Shown here piece after piece: positions 16,977 to 25,634 of a stretch of 36,831 nt of DNA (the stretch's first letter is position 1; the number at the start of each line of letters is the position of its first letter). Under the pieces are notes generated by a model. That model did not search any database. It worked only from the letters and a program-made list of their open reading frames with translations, and had not been told where the DNA came from. The stretch comes from Neptuniibacter sp. Its GTDB lineage: Bacteria; Pseudomonadota; Gammaproteobacteria; Pseudomonadales; Balneatricaceae. The translations under genes and the position numbers were made by a program. The stretch covers positions 1-36,831 of the forward strand of contig JAIBDV010000001.1 of NCBI GenBank assembly GCA_024686055.1, read 5' to 3'.

Positions 16977-17005
16977 ATTATCCTCTTTTCGGCTGTCTCG
17001 GGCAA
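16977..17005 (-). promoter_or_regulatory. gap promoter, divergent from mfd
   Basis: On the minus strand TTGCCC (17000-17005), a 17-base spacer and GATAAT (16977-16982) form a good sigma-70 promoter with a leader of about 37 bases. For mfd on the plus strand only a TATACT (17019-17024) stands out, with no clear -35. Confidence 0.55.
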
Positions 17006-17122
17006 ATAGAGAACTTCTTATACTTTCGCCGCCCCCTTGGCAATGCAGCCCTGGCCGACAACAGGTACACTAGGCAGCCGCCAGCGTGGCGCGTGCAACC
17101 GAGTAAAGCAGAGGAACTCAGC

Positions 17123-20100
17123 GTGATCGATCAGGCATATAGCCTTCCTTCCGGCAAAGGTGATTTCAAACGTGTCGGCCAGGCACTAGGGAGCGGGCGC
17201 GGCCTGCTGATAGCAGACGCAAGCCAGCGCCACACCGGCCTGACCCTGGTAATCACCAATAACAGCGATGAAGCCAGCCGCCTGCAGGAAGAGATTGCCT
17301 TTTTTAGCGGCACGGACGCCCAGTTGCTGCATTTCCCTGACTGGGAAACACTGCCCTGGGACCACTTTTCTCCACATCAGGATATTATTTCCGAGCGCGT
17401 CAGCACCCTGAGTCGCCTGCCAGGTATTAAGCAAGGCATCCTGCTGGTCCCCATCAGCACCCTGATGCACCGCATCACACCCGCCGACTTTGTTACCGGC
17501 AACAGCCTGTCTCTGGATGTCGGCCAACAGTTGAACCCGGAAAGCCTGCGCCAGCAGCTCAGCGACGCGGGTTATAATGCCGTTGACAGTGTCTATCAGC
17601 ATGGCGAGTTTGCTGTCCGCGGGGCCATTATTGATATATTCCCCACCGGCAGCCCACTCCCCTACCGGATCGAGCTATTTGACGATGAAGTGGAAACACT
17701 TCGCACCTTCGACCCTGAAACCCAGCGCTCAGTGGAACAGGTCGATCAGATCCGCTTACTGCCCGCGCGTGAGTTTCCGGCCGACACCGGCGCCATGAAT
17801 CGCTTTATGTCCCGCTGGCGCAGCGAGTTCGATGTAGATTACCGCAGTTGCCCGCTATATCAGGATATTAAGACCGGCCTGATGCCAGCCGGCATTGAGT
17901 ACTACCTGCCTCTTTTTTTCGAACAGACAGCCACTTTATTTGACTATTTACCAACAAACAGCCAAATCATTTTCAATGAAGGGCTGGAGCAGGCCTGTGG
18001 CGATTTCTGGCAGGAAGTAGAAGGCCGTTACGAGCAGCGACGCTATGATATAACCCGCCCGGTATTATCTCCGCGCCAGTTATTCCTGCCCATGGATGAA
18101 CTGTTTGGCGAACTCAAAGCGCGTAACCGCCTGCTGGTCGATGAAGCTCTTCAACCCTCGAATGCTGGCCGCTACAATCTGCCCTGCATCACCGCGCCAG
18201 ACCTGACGGTTGATGCCCAGGCCAACAATCCTCTACAAGCGCTGCAGAGCTTCCTGAGCCACCGCGATGGCCCCGTACTTTTTTGCGCCGAATCGGCTGG
18301 TCGCCGCGAAGCCCTGCTGGAGCTATTTGGCCGCCACGGCCTCAAACCCACCATCATCGATAACTGGCACGACTTCAGCCTGGGCGATACTGATCTGGCC
18401 ATCACCATCGCACCACTGGAGCGCGGCCTCTCACTGCCCGGCGATGCACACCTGATCACCGAAACACAACTGTTCGGCCGCCAGGTTTTCCAGCGCCGAC
18501 GCCGCTCCCGCGAACAGGAACAGGCCGACCAGGTCGTTAAGAACCTGTCAGAACTCAATATTGGCGCACCCGTCGTACACATTGACCACGGCGTTGGCCG
18601 CTACCAGGGGCTGGAAACAATCAAGCTGGACGGCCAGGCCGAAGAGTTTCTGATGCTCAGCTACGCTGGCAATGCCAAACTGTATGTACCCGTCGCATCG
18701 CTGCACCTGATCAGCCGCTACACCGGCGCCAGTGATGAGCTTGCCCCTTTACACAAGCTAGGCAACGAACAATGGGGCAAGGCAAAACGAAAAGCCGCAG
18801 AAAAAGCCCATGACGCCGCCGCCGAACTGCTAGACATCTATGCTCGCCGCGCCGCACGTAAGGGCTTTAAATTCAGTTCACCCGACGAGCAGTACCGCCA
18901 GTTTACCGCCGCATTCCCATTTGAAGAAACCCCCGACCAGGCCGTTGCTATCACTGCCGTAATCGGCGACATGACCGCGCCGCAACCCATGGACCGCCTC
19001 GTCTGTGGCGATGTCGGCTTCGGTAAAACCGAAGTCGCGATGCGCGCCGCCTTTATTGCCGCGATGAGTGGCCGCCAGATCGTCATTCTGGTACCCACAA
19101 CCCTGCTAGCCCAGCAGCATTACGAAAACTTCAGCGACCGTTTCGCCGACTGGCCCGTCAACATCGAACTAATTTCCCGTTTCCGCACCGGCAAGCAACA
19201 GGATAGCGTTATCGCGAAACTGGAATCCGGTCAGATTGACATCGTCGTCGGCACGCACAAGCTGATCAGCAGCGATATCAAATATCACAATCTGGGGCTG
19301 GTGATTATCGATGAAGAACACCGCTTCGGTGTTCAGCAAAAAGAGCGCCTGAAATCCATCCGGGCTGAAGTCGACATCCTGACCATGACCGCCACGCCTA
19401 TTCCGCGTACGTTGAATATGGCAATGTCCGGCATTCGAGACCTGTCGATCATCGCCACCCCGCCCGCCCGCCGACTTTCGGTTAAAACCTTTGTTCGCCA
19501 GGATGACTCTGCCGTAACAAAAGAAGCTATTCTGCGCGAGCTGCTACGCGGCGGCCAGGTGTACTACCTGCATAATGAAGTCAAAACCATTGATAAAGTG
19601 GCGCGCGAACTGCAGGAACTGGTTCCCGAGGCACGTATCGGCGTAGGCCATGGCCAGATGCGCGAGCGAGAGCTTGAGCAGGTCATGTCTGACTTTTACC
19701 ATAAACGCCATAACCTGCTGGTATGTACTACCATCATTGAAACCGGCATTGATATACCTAATGCCAATACCATCATTATCGACCGTGCCGACAAGTTTGG
19801 TCTGGCTCAGCTGCACCAGCTGCGCGGCCGTGTAGGTCGCTCACACCATCAAGCCTATGCCTACCTGCTGACGCCACACCCGAAGTCGATGACCAAAGAC
19901 GCCATCAAGCGGCTGGAAGCGATCGAGCAGGCTGACGACCTGGGGGCAGGCTTTACCCTGGCAACCCACGACCTTGAAATTCGTGGCGCTGGCGAACTGC
20001 TGGGCGAAGAACAAAGCGGACAAATGCAAACGGTCGGTTTCAGCCTCTTTATGGAGATGCTGGAACAGGCCGTCGAATCAATAAAGGCCGGCAAAACTCC

Positions 20101-20560
20101 AAACATGGAGCAGCCTTTACGCCAGGGCACTGAGGTTAACTTGCGGATGCAGGCATTGATCCCTGATGATTACCTGCCCGACGTTCACAGCCGCCTGATT
20201 CTATACAAACGCATCTCTTCAGCGACGGACAGTGAATCTCTGCGAGAATTGCAGGTCGAAATGATTGACCGCTTCGGATTGCTGCCCGAAACTGTCAAAA
20301 ACCTGCTCAAAGTTACTAAACTGAAACTGAGCGCAGAGAAACTGGGTATTCGGAAGATTGATGCTGGCGACCAGGGTGGTCGTATCGAGTTTTCTTCTGA
20401 CACCGGTATAAATCCATTAACGCTGGTGAAAATGGTTCAAAACCAACCCCAACGCTATAAACTGGAGGGCGCGGATAAGCTCCGTTTCAGCCTGGACAAT
20501 ACAAAACCAGAGCAACGCTTCCAGATCGTGGAAAAGCTGCTTGGTGAATTAGCGGTTTAA
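17123..20560 (+). CDS. mfd: Transcription-repair coupling factor Mfd
   Basis: This protein of about 1145 residues is full length for Mfd. The order is a UvrB-like N-terminal module (FPDWETLPWDHFSPHQD), an RNA polymerase-interacting region (VVHIDHGVGRYQGLETI), a RecG-like translocase with Walker A DVGFGKTEVAMRAAF, the box DEEHRFGVQQKERLK, TATPIPRTLNMAMSGIRDLS and RGRVGRS, and a TRCF C-terminal domain. Mfd removes RNA polymerase stalled at DNA damage and recruits UvrA. The frame is open 68 codons further upstream, but that part crosses the gap promoter and start. The GTG at 17123 with GAGGA upstream, just before VIDQAYSLP, fits the family start. Confidence 0.96.
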   Translation: MIDQAYSLPSGKGDFKRVGQALGSGRGLLIADASQRHTGLTLVITNNSDEASRLQEEIAFFSGTDAQLLHFPDWETLPWDHFSPHQDIISERVSTLSRLPGIKQGILLVPISTLMHRITPADFVTGNSLSLDVGQQLNPESLRQQLSDAGYNAVDSVYQHGEFAVRGAIIDIFPTGSPLPYRIELFDDEVETLRTFDPETQRSVEQVDQIRLLPAREFPADTGAMNRFMSRWRSEFDVDYRSCPLYQDIKTGLMPAGIEYYLPLFFEQTATLFDYLPTNSQIIFNEGLEQACGDFWQEVEGRYEQRRYDITRPVLSPRQLFLPMDELFGELKARNRLLVDEALQPSNAGRYNLPCITAPDLTVDAQANNPLQALQSFLSHRDGPVLFCAESAGRREALLELFGRHGLKPTIIDNWHDFSLGDTDLAITIAPLERGLSLPGDAHLITETQLFGRQVFQRRRRSREQEQADQVVKNLSELNIGAPVVHIDHGVGRYQGLETIKLDGQAEEFLMLSYAGNAKLYVPVASLHLISRYTGASDELAPLHKLGNEQWGKAKRKAAEKAHDAAAELLDIYARRAARKGFKFSSPDEQYRQFTAAFPFEETPDQAVAITAVIGDMTAPQPMDRLVCGDVGFGKTEVAMRAAFIAAMSGRQIVILVPTTLLAQQHYENFSDRFADWPVNIELISRFRTGKQQDSVIAKLESGQIDIVVGTHKLISSDIKYHNLGLVIIDEEHRFGVQQKERLKSIRAEVDILTMTATPIPRTLNMAMSGIRDLSIIATPPARRLSVKTFVRQDDSAVTKEAILRELLRGGQVYYLHNEVKTIDKVARELQELVPEARIGVGHGQMRERELEQVMSDFYHKRHNLLVCTTIIETGIDIPNANTIIIDRADKFGLAQLHQLRGRVGRSHHQAYAYLLTPHPKSMTKDAIKRLEAIEQADDLGAGFTLATHDLEIRGAGELLGEEQSGQMQTVGFSLFMEMLEQAVESIKAGKTPNMEQPLRQGTEVNLRMQALIPDDYLPDVHSRLILYKRISSATDSESLRELQVEMIDRFGLLPETVKNLLKVTKLKLSAEKLGIRKIDAGDQGGRIEFSSDTGINPLTLVKMVQNQPQRYKLEGADKLRFSLDNTKPEQRFQIVEKLLGELAV

Positions 20561-21258
20561 TGGACATGAATAGACTGACAAAACTGATTATCGCAAGCTG
20601 CCTGCTAACACTGCTTCCTTTTACACAGGCACAGAGCGCCTCCTGGTATCAGGTTGAGGTGTTGATCTTTGCGAACGAAGACCCAGCCGCACTGGACGAT
20701 GAGTTCTGGCCTACTGGCCTGACTATCCCCGCCCAGCCGAACGCTGTCCCCCTCGCCGCCAGCTCAAAATCACAGCAGGCGTATCGCAAGATACCTGGTA
20801 GCTCATTGCTGTTTACTGCCGAGCGCAAGCGGATCGCAAAGTACGATGGCTTTCGCGTTCTGTTCCATGGCGGCTGGACACAACCGGTCACCAGTAAACG
20901 CAACGCCCGGCCCGTTCATATCAAAGCAGGCCAGATCCTTGATAATGGTCAATACGAGCTGGAAGGCTACATCACCATTGATAAGGGCAGGTTTCTGCAT
21001 TTCAGACCCAACCTGTTCCACAGCCGCCAGTTAACCCGACAGGAACGAAACATACTGCTCTCTTTTGAGCAACAAAACACCAGCACAGATGAGAGCACCA
21101 GCACATCCCCGACAAGTGCGTTTGAAGTGCCAGATTTTCTTACCATTCAGATGGATCAGGGGCGTCGTATGCGCTCAAAAGAGGTGCACTATTTAGACCA
21201 CCCCCTGATGGGCATTCTGGTACTTATGCTCCCTCTTAAACAAAGCAGCCCTCCCTAG
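20560..21258 (+). CDS. csiV: CsiV family periplasmic protein
   Basis: This 232-residue protein has a signal peptide (LIIASCLLTLLPFTQAQSAS) and then SWYQVEVLIFANE, a hallmark of the CsiV family. The middle has the repeated pattern of a small beta domain (YELEGYITIDKGRFLHFRPN), and the C-terminus has KEVHYLDHPLMGILVLMLP. Known CsiV proteins bind peptidoglycan in the periplasm; the exact role is unclear. The start overlaps the mfd stop by one base (TAATG), so the two are co-translated, as in pseudomonads. Confidence 0.85.
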   Translation: MDMNRLTKLIIASCLLTLLPFTQAQSASWYQVEVLIFANEDPAALDDEFWPTGLTIPAQPNAVPLAASSKSQQAYRKIPGSSLLFTAERKRIAKYDGFRVLFHGGWTQPVTSKRNARPVHIKAGQILDNGQYELEGYITIDKGRFLHFRPNLFHSRQLTRQERNILLSFEQQNTSTDESTSTSPTSAFEVPDFLTIQMDQGRRMRSKEVHYLDHPLMGILVLMLPLKQSSPP

Positions 21259-21273
21259 CCCAACCTGCAGACG

Positions 21274-21304
21274 AAAAAAAACCATCGCTATGCGATGGTT
21301 TTTT
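21274..21304. terminator. Bidirectional terminator between csiV and nagZ
   Basis: ACCATCGC (21281-21288) / GCGATGGT (21292-21299) with a TAT loop has a run of A on the left and TTTTTT on the right. It serves mfd-csiV (+) and nagZ (-), which converge here. Confidence 0.88.
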
Positions 21305-21318
21305 CATCCAGTCCGTAC

Positions 21319-22323
21319 TTATGCCTGAAGTCGCTCAGCCAGTGCCCGAGCAGCAACCAGCTGCGCCTCATCAGGCACAGCCACCTCACGAGCTCGCATA
21401 CCTGTAATTCTCTCAGACCCCGAATGCTGTTGCTGCTTCAACCAGGCTAACACCTCAAGTGCTGCCGGGCGGTTATTACACACCAGTAACATATCGCAAC
21501 CCGCTGCCAATGCCTGACTCGCGCGCTCTGTGTAGCCACCGGCAACGCTGGCACCCTCCATGGTCAGATCATCACTAAAGATAACCCCTTCAAACCCCAA
21601 CTGCTGGCGCAACACCTGCTGTAGCCAGAATGATGAGAAACCTGCGGGTGATGGATCTACAGCCTGATAGATAACGTGAGCTGGCATAATCCCTGCCAAC
21701 CCATCACTAATCAGTCGCGCAAAAGGCAGCAAATCCTGACGCTCTATCTCAGCCAGCGGTCGCTCATCAACCGGCACCGCCAGATGGGAATCAGCCGCCA
21801 CCCAGCCATGCCCCGGAAAATGCTTACCCGTGGCCGCCATTCCCGCTGCCGACATCCCAGCCATAAACGCGCCCGCCAGATCGACCACCTGATCAGCATC
21901 AGCTGAAAAGGCTCGATTACCGATCACTTCAGAACGACCAAAATCCAGATCCAGCACGGGCGCAAAGCTGATATCAATACCCAGCTCACACAGCTCCCAG
22001 GCCATTAACAGCCCCAGCAGGCGCGCCGCTTTATGCGCCTCGCCCACATCTTTTTGCGCGAGTTCGCCAAGCACAGACATCGGTGGCAGTAACGACACCT
22101 GATCTTTGAGGCGTTGAACCCGCCCCCCTTCCTGATCAATTGCAATCAGCATCGCTGGTGCAACCGCACGGATCGATGCCACCAGCGCTTTTAACTGAGC
22201 GTAGCTTTCGATGTTACGCCCAAACAGAATCAGACCACCAACTTCAGGCTGTCGAAGCAGCTCACTCTCATCATCCGTCAGCACTAGCCCCTCAAGGTCA
22301 AGCATCAGTGCGCCAGCTTGCAT
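21319..22323 (-). CDS. nagZ: Beta-N-acetylhexosaminidase NagZ
   Basis: This 334-residue cytoplasmic glycoside hydrolase of family 3 has the catalytic loop KHFPGHGWVAADSH (about 167-180), which supplies the general acid/base, and IFSDDLTMEGA, which carries the nucleophilic aspartate (about Asp251). It also has IAIDQEGGRVQRLKD (about 60-74). NagZ removes N-acetylglucosamine from anhydromuropeptides during cell-wall recycling. It follows the L,D-transpeptidase by 3 bp, so these wall genes share a transcript. The ATG start gives the expected compact N-terminus. Confidence 0.96.
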   Translation of the reverse strand: MQAGALMLDLEGLVLTDDESELLRQPEVGGLILFGRNIESYAQLKALVASIRAVAPAMLIAIDQEGGRVQRLKDQVSLLPPMSVLGELAQKDVGEAHKAARLLGLLMAWELCELGIDISFAPVLDLDFGRSEVIGNRAFSADADQVVDLAGAFMAGMSAAGMAATGKHFPGHGWVAADSHLAVPVDERPLAEIERQDLLPFARLISDGLAGIMPAHVIYQAVDPSPAGFSSFWLQQVLRQQLGFEGVIFSDDLTMEGASVAGGYTERASQALAAGCDMLLVCNNRPAALEVLAWLKQQQHSGSERITGMRAREVAVPDEAQLVAARALAERLQA

Positions 22324-22326
22324 AAC

Positions 22327-22812
22327 TTACTCCTCAATAAAAACAGATACCCCAGCCGACACCTGATCAAACAGATCAATCAGGTCTGCGTTACGCATAC
22401 GAATACAGCCATGGGATTTCGGAATACCCATCGGTTCAGAGCCCGGGGTTCCGTGAATATAGATATAACGACGCATGGTATCCACCTGACCCAGGCGATT
22501 AACACCCGGCTCACAACCAGACAACCAGAGAATACGACTGAGAATCCAGTCTCGTTGAGGAAACGCCTTCCCCAGCTCAGGAGAATAAATTTCCCCGGTA
22601 AAGCGGCGACCAACGAAAACGGCGTTCGCTGGCAAGCTGGCACCAATACAGGCACGCACGATATGCGTACCACGAGGGGTACAGCCACTCCCTTCTCGCT
22701 CACCCGGTCCATTCAGCGCCGTGGAAACAGGCCAGCAACACAGCGACTGTCCATCGCGCCACAGACACAACTGCTGACGGGAAATGGAAATAATCAGCTT
22801 TAACGAATCCAC
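22327..22812 (-). CDS. L,D-transpeptidase (YkuD domain), no signal peptide seen
   Basis: This small YkuD-fold enzyme of about 161 residues has the catalytic block IPKSHGCIRM, with active-site His and Cys, and an earlier IHGTPGSEPMG. YkuD proteins make 3-3 peptidoglycan cross-links or attach lipoproteins, using an exported active site. No signal peptide or membrane helix is visible here from either start. GTG at 22812 lies one base after the psrA stop and is the likelier start; another GTG at 22845 would overlap psrA by 32 bases. Placed between psrA and nagZ. Export by another route, or a non-classical cytoplasmic role, cannot be decided from sequence. Confidence 0.82.
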   Translation of the reverse strand: MDSLKLIISISRQQLCLWRDGQSLCCWPVSTALNGPGEREGSGCTPRGTHIVRACIGASLPANAVFVGRRFTGEIYSPELGKAFPQRDWILSRILWLSGCEPGVNRLGQVDTMRRYIYIHGTPGSEPMGIPKSHGCIRMRNADLIDLFDQVSAGVSVFIEE

Positions 22813-22813
22813 A

Positions 22814-23470
22814 TCAGATCCGGCAAAAGTAGGTACGATCAGCACGTGCCTGCAGACCCGCCGTTAGTACCGGCACCATCCGGTGCAGTACGCGCTCAAC
22901 CTCAGTATCACCTTCGTACTCACCCCGTTCAAGGGCGTGCAAGGTATGCAGGTTCGAGAGCGTAAAGGTTATGGAGCCCAGCAGAAAATGCAGCCGCCAG
23001 AAGAATTCATCCGCTTCCATTGGCGCAGCATCCTGACGCATCAGCTCAATATACAACTGCACTCTGGAACTATAACGCTCGATCAGAAAGTCCCGCAGAT
23101 CCTGCTGGTTCTTCATATACGCCAGATCAAGCAAACGCATAAATACCGATAGCGCGTGGTCATTGTCGTGGTTCACCCCCAACAACGCCCGCATCAATAT
23201 TTCAATCAGCTCTTCCAGCGCAATGGATTGCTTTGATGCCGCCTGCCGCTGATCAAGTGCCTGCTCGATGTTCTGACACAATGGCCCAAGAAACTTCTCG
23301 GCGACCGCCTGGATCAGACCTTTTTTAGAGCCAAAGTGGTAGTTGACCGCCGCAAGATTAACATCCGCACGCGCTGTAATCTGTCGTACAGTTGTCTCTG
23401 TAAAGCCTTGTTCAGCAAACAGTGTTTCGGCTGCCCGAACAATATTTGCTGCAGTCCCTGTATACTGCAT
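22814..23470 (-). CDS. psrA: TetR family regulator, PsrA-like
   Basis: This TetR-type regulator of about 218 residues has the DNA-binding domain TTVRQITARADVNLAAVNYH (about 26-45), then FGSKKGLIQAVAEKFLGPLC and a ligand domain with SVFMRLLDLAY. The N-terminal half closely resembles Pseudomonas PsrA, a long-chain fatty-acid-responsive repressor of beta-oxidation genes that also activates rpoS there. In Pseudomonas psrA is beside nagZ and lexA; here nagZ is near but lexA is not in the window. ATG at 23470 is used instead of a TTG four codons upstream. The orthology is a confident guess; the target genes here are unknown. Confidence 0.8.
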   Translation of the reverse strand: MQYTGTAANIVRAAETLFAEQGFTETTVRQITARADVNLAAVNYHFGSKKGLIQAVAEKFLGPLCQNIEQALDQRQAASKQSIALEELIEILMRALLGVNHDNDHALSVFMRLLDLAYMKNQQDLRDFLIERYSSRVQLYIELMRQDAAPMEADEFFWRLHFLLGSITFTLSNLHTLHALERGEYEGDTEVERVLHRMVPVLTAGLQARADRTYFCRI

Positions 23471-23548
23471 TCCCGACCTCAAAACACCGTTAAGAACCTC
23501 AGGTGAGCCAGCAGACTACACCTGATGATTAAACCCAAGCCATACCTT

Positions 23549-24646
23549 TTACCGACTCAGAAAGCGCGCCTTCAAACCCTGCTCCCAGATACGGGTAAAC
23601 GCACGATCCAGCGCGTGAACACCCATATCAGCAATGCGTTCCTGTAACGTCTTCTTCATTTCGTAACGCACGATAAACACGTCAGAGGATTCACACGCCT
23701 CCATCAAGTATTCATCGGATGTAATCAATCCATCTACCAGCTTCACATCCAGCGCCCGTTTACCGAACCAGATCTCGCCCGTAGCAACCTTCTCGATATC
23801 AAGCTGACTCCGATACTCCGACACAAAATCTTTGAAAAGCTCATGGGTGTCTTCAAGCTCCTCAACAAATTTCTCCCGACCTTTATCAGTGTTCTCACCA
23901 AACATGGTCAGCGTGCGCTTGTATTCACCCGCAGTCAGAATTTCCACATCGATATCATGTTTTTTCAGCAGGCGGTAGAAGTTCGGCATTTGAGCAACAA
24001 CGCCAATCGATCCAATCACCGCAAACGGGGCTGCCAGCAACTTATCCGCAAGACAGGCCATCATGTAGCCACCACTGGCCGCAACCTGGTCAACACACAC
24101 CGTCAGAGGAATACCTTTACGCTTGATCCGCTCCAGTTGCGAGGAAGCTAGTCCGTATGCATGTACCAGCCCACCCGGGCTCTCCAGCCGGATAACCACT
24201 TCATCACGCTCATCCGCCAGCATCAACACTGCACTGATTTGCTCACGCAACTGCTCAACTTCAGAGGCATGCATATCGCCATCAAAATCCAGTACGTAGA
24301 AACGTTTAGCACGTTCAGCTTCGGCCTCATCGTCTATTTTAACCACGCCTTTTTTCTTGAGCGCTTTCAACTCTTTCTTACGGGCCTTCTCGTCAGCTTT
24401 TTCCTGCTTCCGCTCTGCTTTGAGCTGCGCTTTGTAGTCAATTTTATCCAGCACCGCTTCTTCGAGGCAGTGGCGCATATCTTCAAGCTCGTCGTTGAGG
24501 CAAACCACCTCGATATCACCCTCACTGGACGATTTTCGACTGGATGACGCTGCCATCACAATCCCGGCAACCGCAAGTACCACTGCAACGACTACCGTAA
24601 TTGCTTTAGCAAGGAAAAGACCATATTCGGCCAGAAATTCAGTCAC
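23549..24646 (-). CDS. sohB: Inner membrane protease SohB
   Basis: This 365-residue S49-family peptidase has an N-terminal membrane helix (about 13-33), a very charged Lys/Glu-rich linker (about 65-115, probably a coiled coil) and a protease domain. The nucleophile is Ser191 in QVAASGGYMMAC and the general base is Lys243 in AGEYKRTLTMFG, giving the Ser-Lys dyad of SppA/SohB enzymes; ESPGGLVHAYGLASS forms the oxyanion region. SohB is an inner-membrane protease that degrades membrane or periplasmic peptides. The GTG start at 24646 follows GGGAGAG. It stands alone with no close same-strand partner. Confidence 0.93.
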   Translation of the reverse strand: MTEFLAEYGLFLAKAITVVVAVVLAVAGIVMAASSSRKSSSEGDIEVVCLNDELEDMRHCLEEAVLDKIDYKAQLKAERKQEKADEKARKKELKALKKKGVVKIDDEAEAERAKRFYVLDFDGDMHASEVEQLREQISAVLMLADERDEVVIRLESPGGLVHAYGLASSQLERIKRKGIPLTVCVDQVAASGGYMMACLADKLLAAPFAVIGSIGVVAQMPNFYRLLKKHDIDVEILTAGEYKRTLTMFGENTDKGREKFVEELEDTHELFKDFVSEYRSQLDIEKVATGEIWFGKRALDVKLVDGLITSDEYLMEACESSDVFIVRYEMKKTLQERIADMGVHALDRAFTRIWEQGLKARFLSR

Positions 24647-24874
24647 GCACCGCTCTCCCGTTTGATGACGGTATTCACAAAATGACGCCTAATGTAACAT
24701 AAACGCCAGCGGCCACAGAACCGCTGATATACCCAAGTTACGTTTTTAGCCCCCTCAAGGGTGAACAGGCGTTTGATACTTTGATCTACCGCAGAAGTTA
24801 CCGCTACATCGTAACACTGTCGTATTCTTCAAACGGCGTCGAACGACGTCATAGCTGCAGGTCTGACCCGAAAC

Positions 24875-25213
24875 ATGAGCAATCCGATTACCGTTGACCA
24901 AATTATCAACAAGTTCCCATCCCGTTTTGTTGCAGAAAAAGCAGTCGATTTCAGCGCTGTTTTCCAGTTCGAACTGGAGGACGACACTGACTTTTACCTG
25001 GCCATTGCCGATCAGCAGTGCCAGGCAATCAAAGGAGAGCATGACGACCCGAACATTACCCTGATCATGAACGCCGCAACCATGATCGAAGTCGTCAATG
25101 GCGAACTGGATGGCATGAGTGCTTTTATGCAGGGCCGACTGCGTGCGGAGGGTAACTTGCTACTGGCACCAAAGCTGGGCGAACTGTTCTCCCACGACAA
25201 TCAGAACGATTGA
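24875..25213 (+). CDS. SCP2 sterol-binding domain protein
   Basis: This is a 112-residue protein made of a single SCP2 domain: KFPSRFVAEKAVDFSAVFQF at the start, then DDPNITLIMNAATMIEVVNG and the C-terminal FMQGRLRAEGNLLLAPKLGELF, with the typical GRLRAEGN. SCP2 domains form a hydrophobic tunnel for lipids or isoprenoids. It lacks the extra regions of the ubiquinone factors UbiJ and UbiT, so neither name is used. It is soluble and probably cytoplasmic, and stands alone between sohB (divergent, 228 bp away) and nhaB. The exact ligand is unknown. Confidence 0.85.
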   Translation: MSNPITVDQIINKFPSRFVAEKAVDFSAVFQFELEDDTDFYLAIADQQCQAIKGEHDDPNITLIMNAATMIEVVNGELDGMSAFMQGRLRAEGNLLLAPKLGELFSHDNQND

Positions 25214-25550
25214 TACCCACAGGGCTGACACAGACACCGTGCCTCAGTCCTGCCTCGCTCCACACAAACCCTAGAATGTTATTCAATTGATCCACAGCAA
25301 ACAGGTCTCATTTTTTCGCAAAAACTTAATAAAACAAAAACACCATAATTAATCACAGTCGTTATTAATTAATCCTGTAACTATTCCCGTAACAGGATAA
25401 TGAGCGTTTAGTCAGTGAGGGAATCATCCTCCCGGCTTAAGCGTTTGATATCCCCCTGACACGAACTATATATAAGTATATGTAACGTCGTTTTCTGGCC
25501 CTTTTTTGTATTAAAACTGCCAGATTACACAAGCAACGCTCTTTTGATTT
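25214..25550 (+). promoter_or_regulatory. nhaB upstream region with probable promoter
   Basis: No gene is seen in the 418 bp before nhaB. The first part is AT-rich, with TTAATTAAT-type palindromic runs near 25345-25375. TTGATA (25445-25450) with TATATA (25467-25472) at 16 bases, or TATAAG at 25471-25476, is the best promoter and would give a leader of about 150 bases. GAGCGTT (25402-25408) and AACGCTC (25535-25541) are complementary, but the first lies before the predicted start site. No terminator with a T-run follows the SCP2-domain gene. Confidence 0.45.
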
Positions 25551-25634
25551 GGGGTTCCAACTGCTAGTCTAGCAGTCGCTTGCGAAAGGCAAGTCCGTTC
25601 TAACGTGCTCTGGCTATAGGAAGAACAATACATG
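25551..25634 (+). promoter_or_regulatory. Structured 5' leader of nhaB, candidate regulatory RNA
   Basis: Two tandem hairpins precede nhaB: CTGCTAG-T-CTAGCAG (25561-25575, which folds as a 5-bp stem with a five-base loop) and CTTGC-GAAAG-GCAAG (25579-25593). Upstream GGTTCC (25553-25558) can pair through TTCC with GGAA (25619-25622), which is the Shine-Dalgarno of nhaB (AGGAAG), or through GTTC with GAAC (25623-25626). Pairing around two closed helices could switch ribosome access. Lithium- and sodium-sensing riboswitches are known to control antiporter genes; I cannot match this leader to a named class from memory. Confidence 0.4.

Noticed and set aside
16919..17122. 68 extra N-terminal codons for mfd
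   Set aside because: They overlap the gap start and promoter and match nothing in Mfd; GTG at 17123 with a GAGGA site fits the family.
25221..25251. AGGGCTGA/TCAGTCCT as a terminator of the SCP2-domain gene
   Set aside because: Needs a G-U pair and a 15-base loop and is followed by no T-run.
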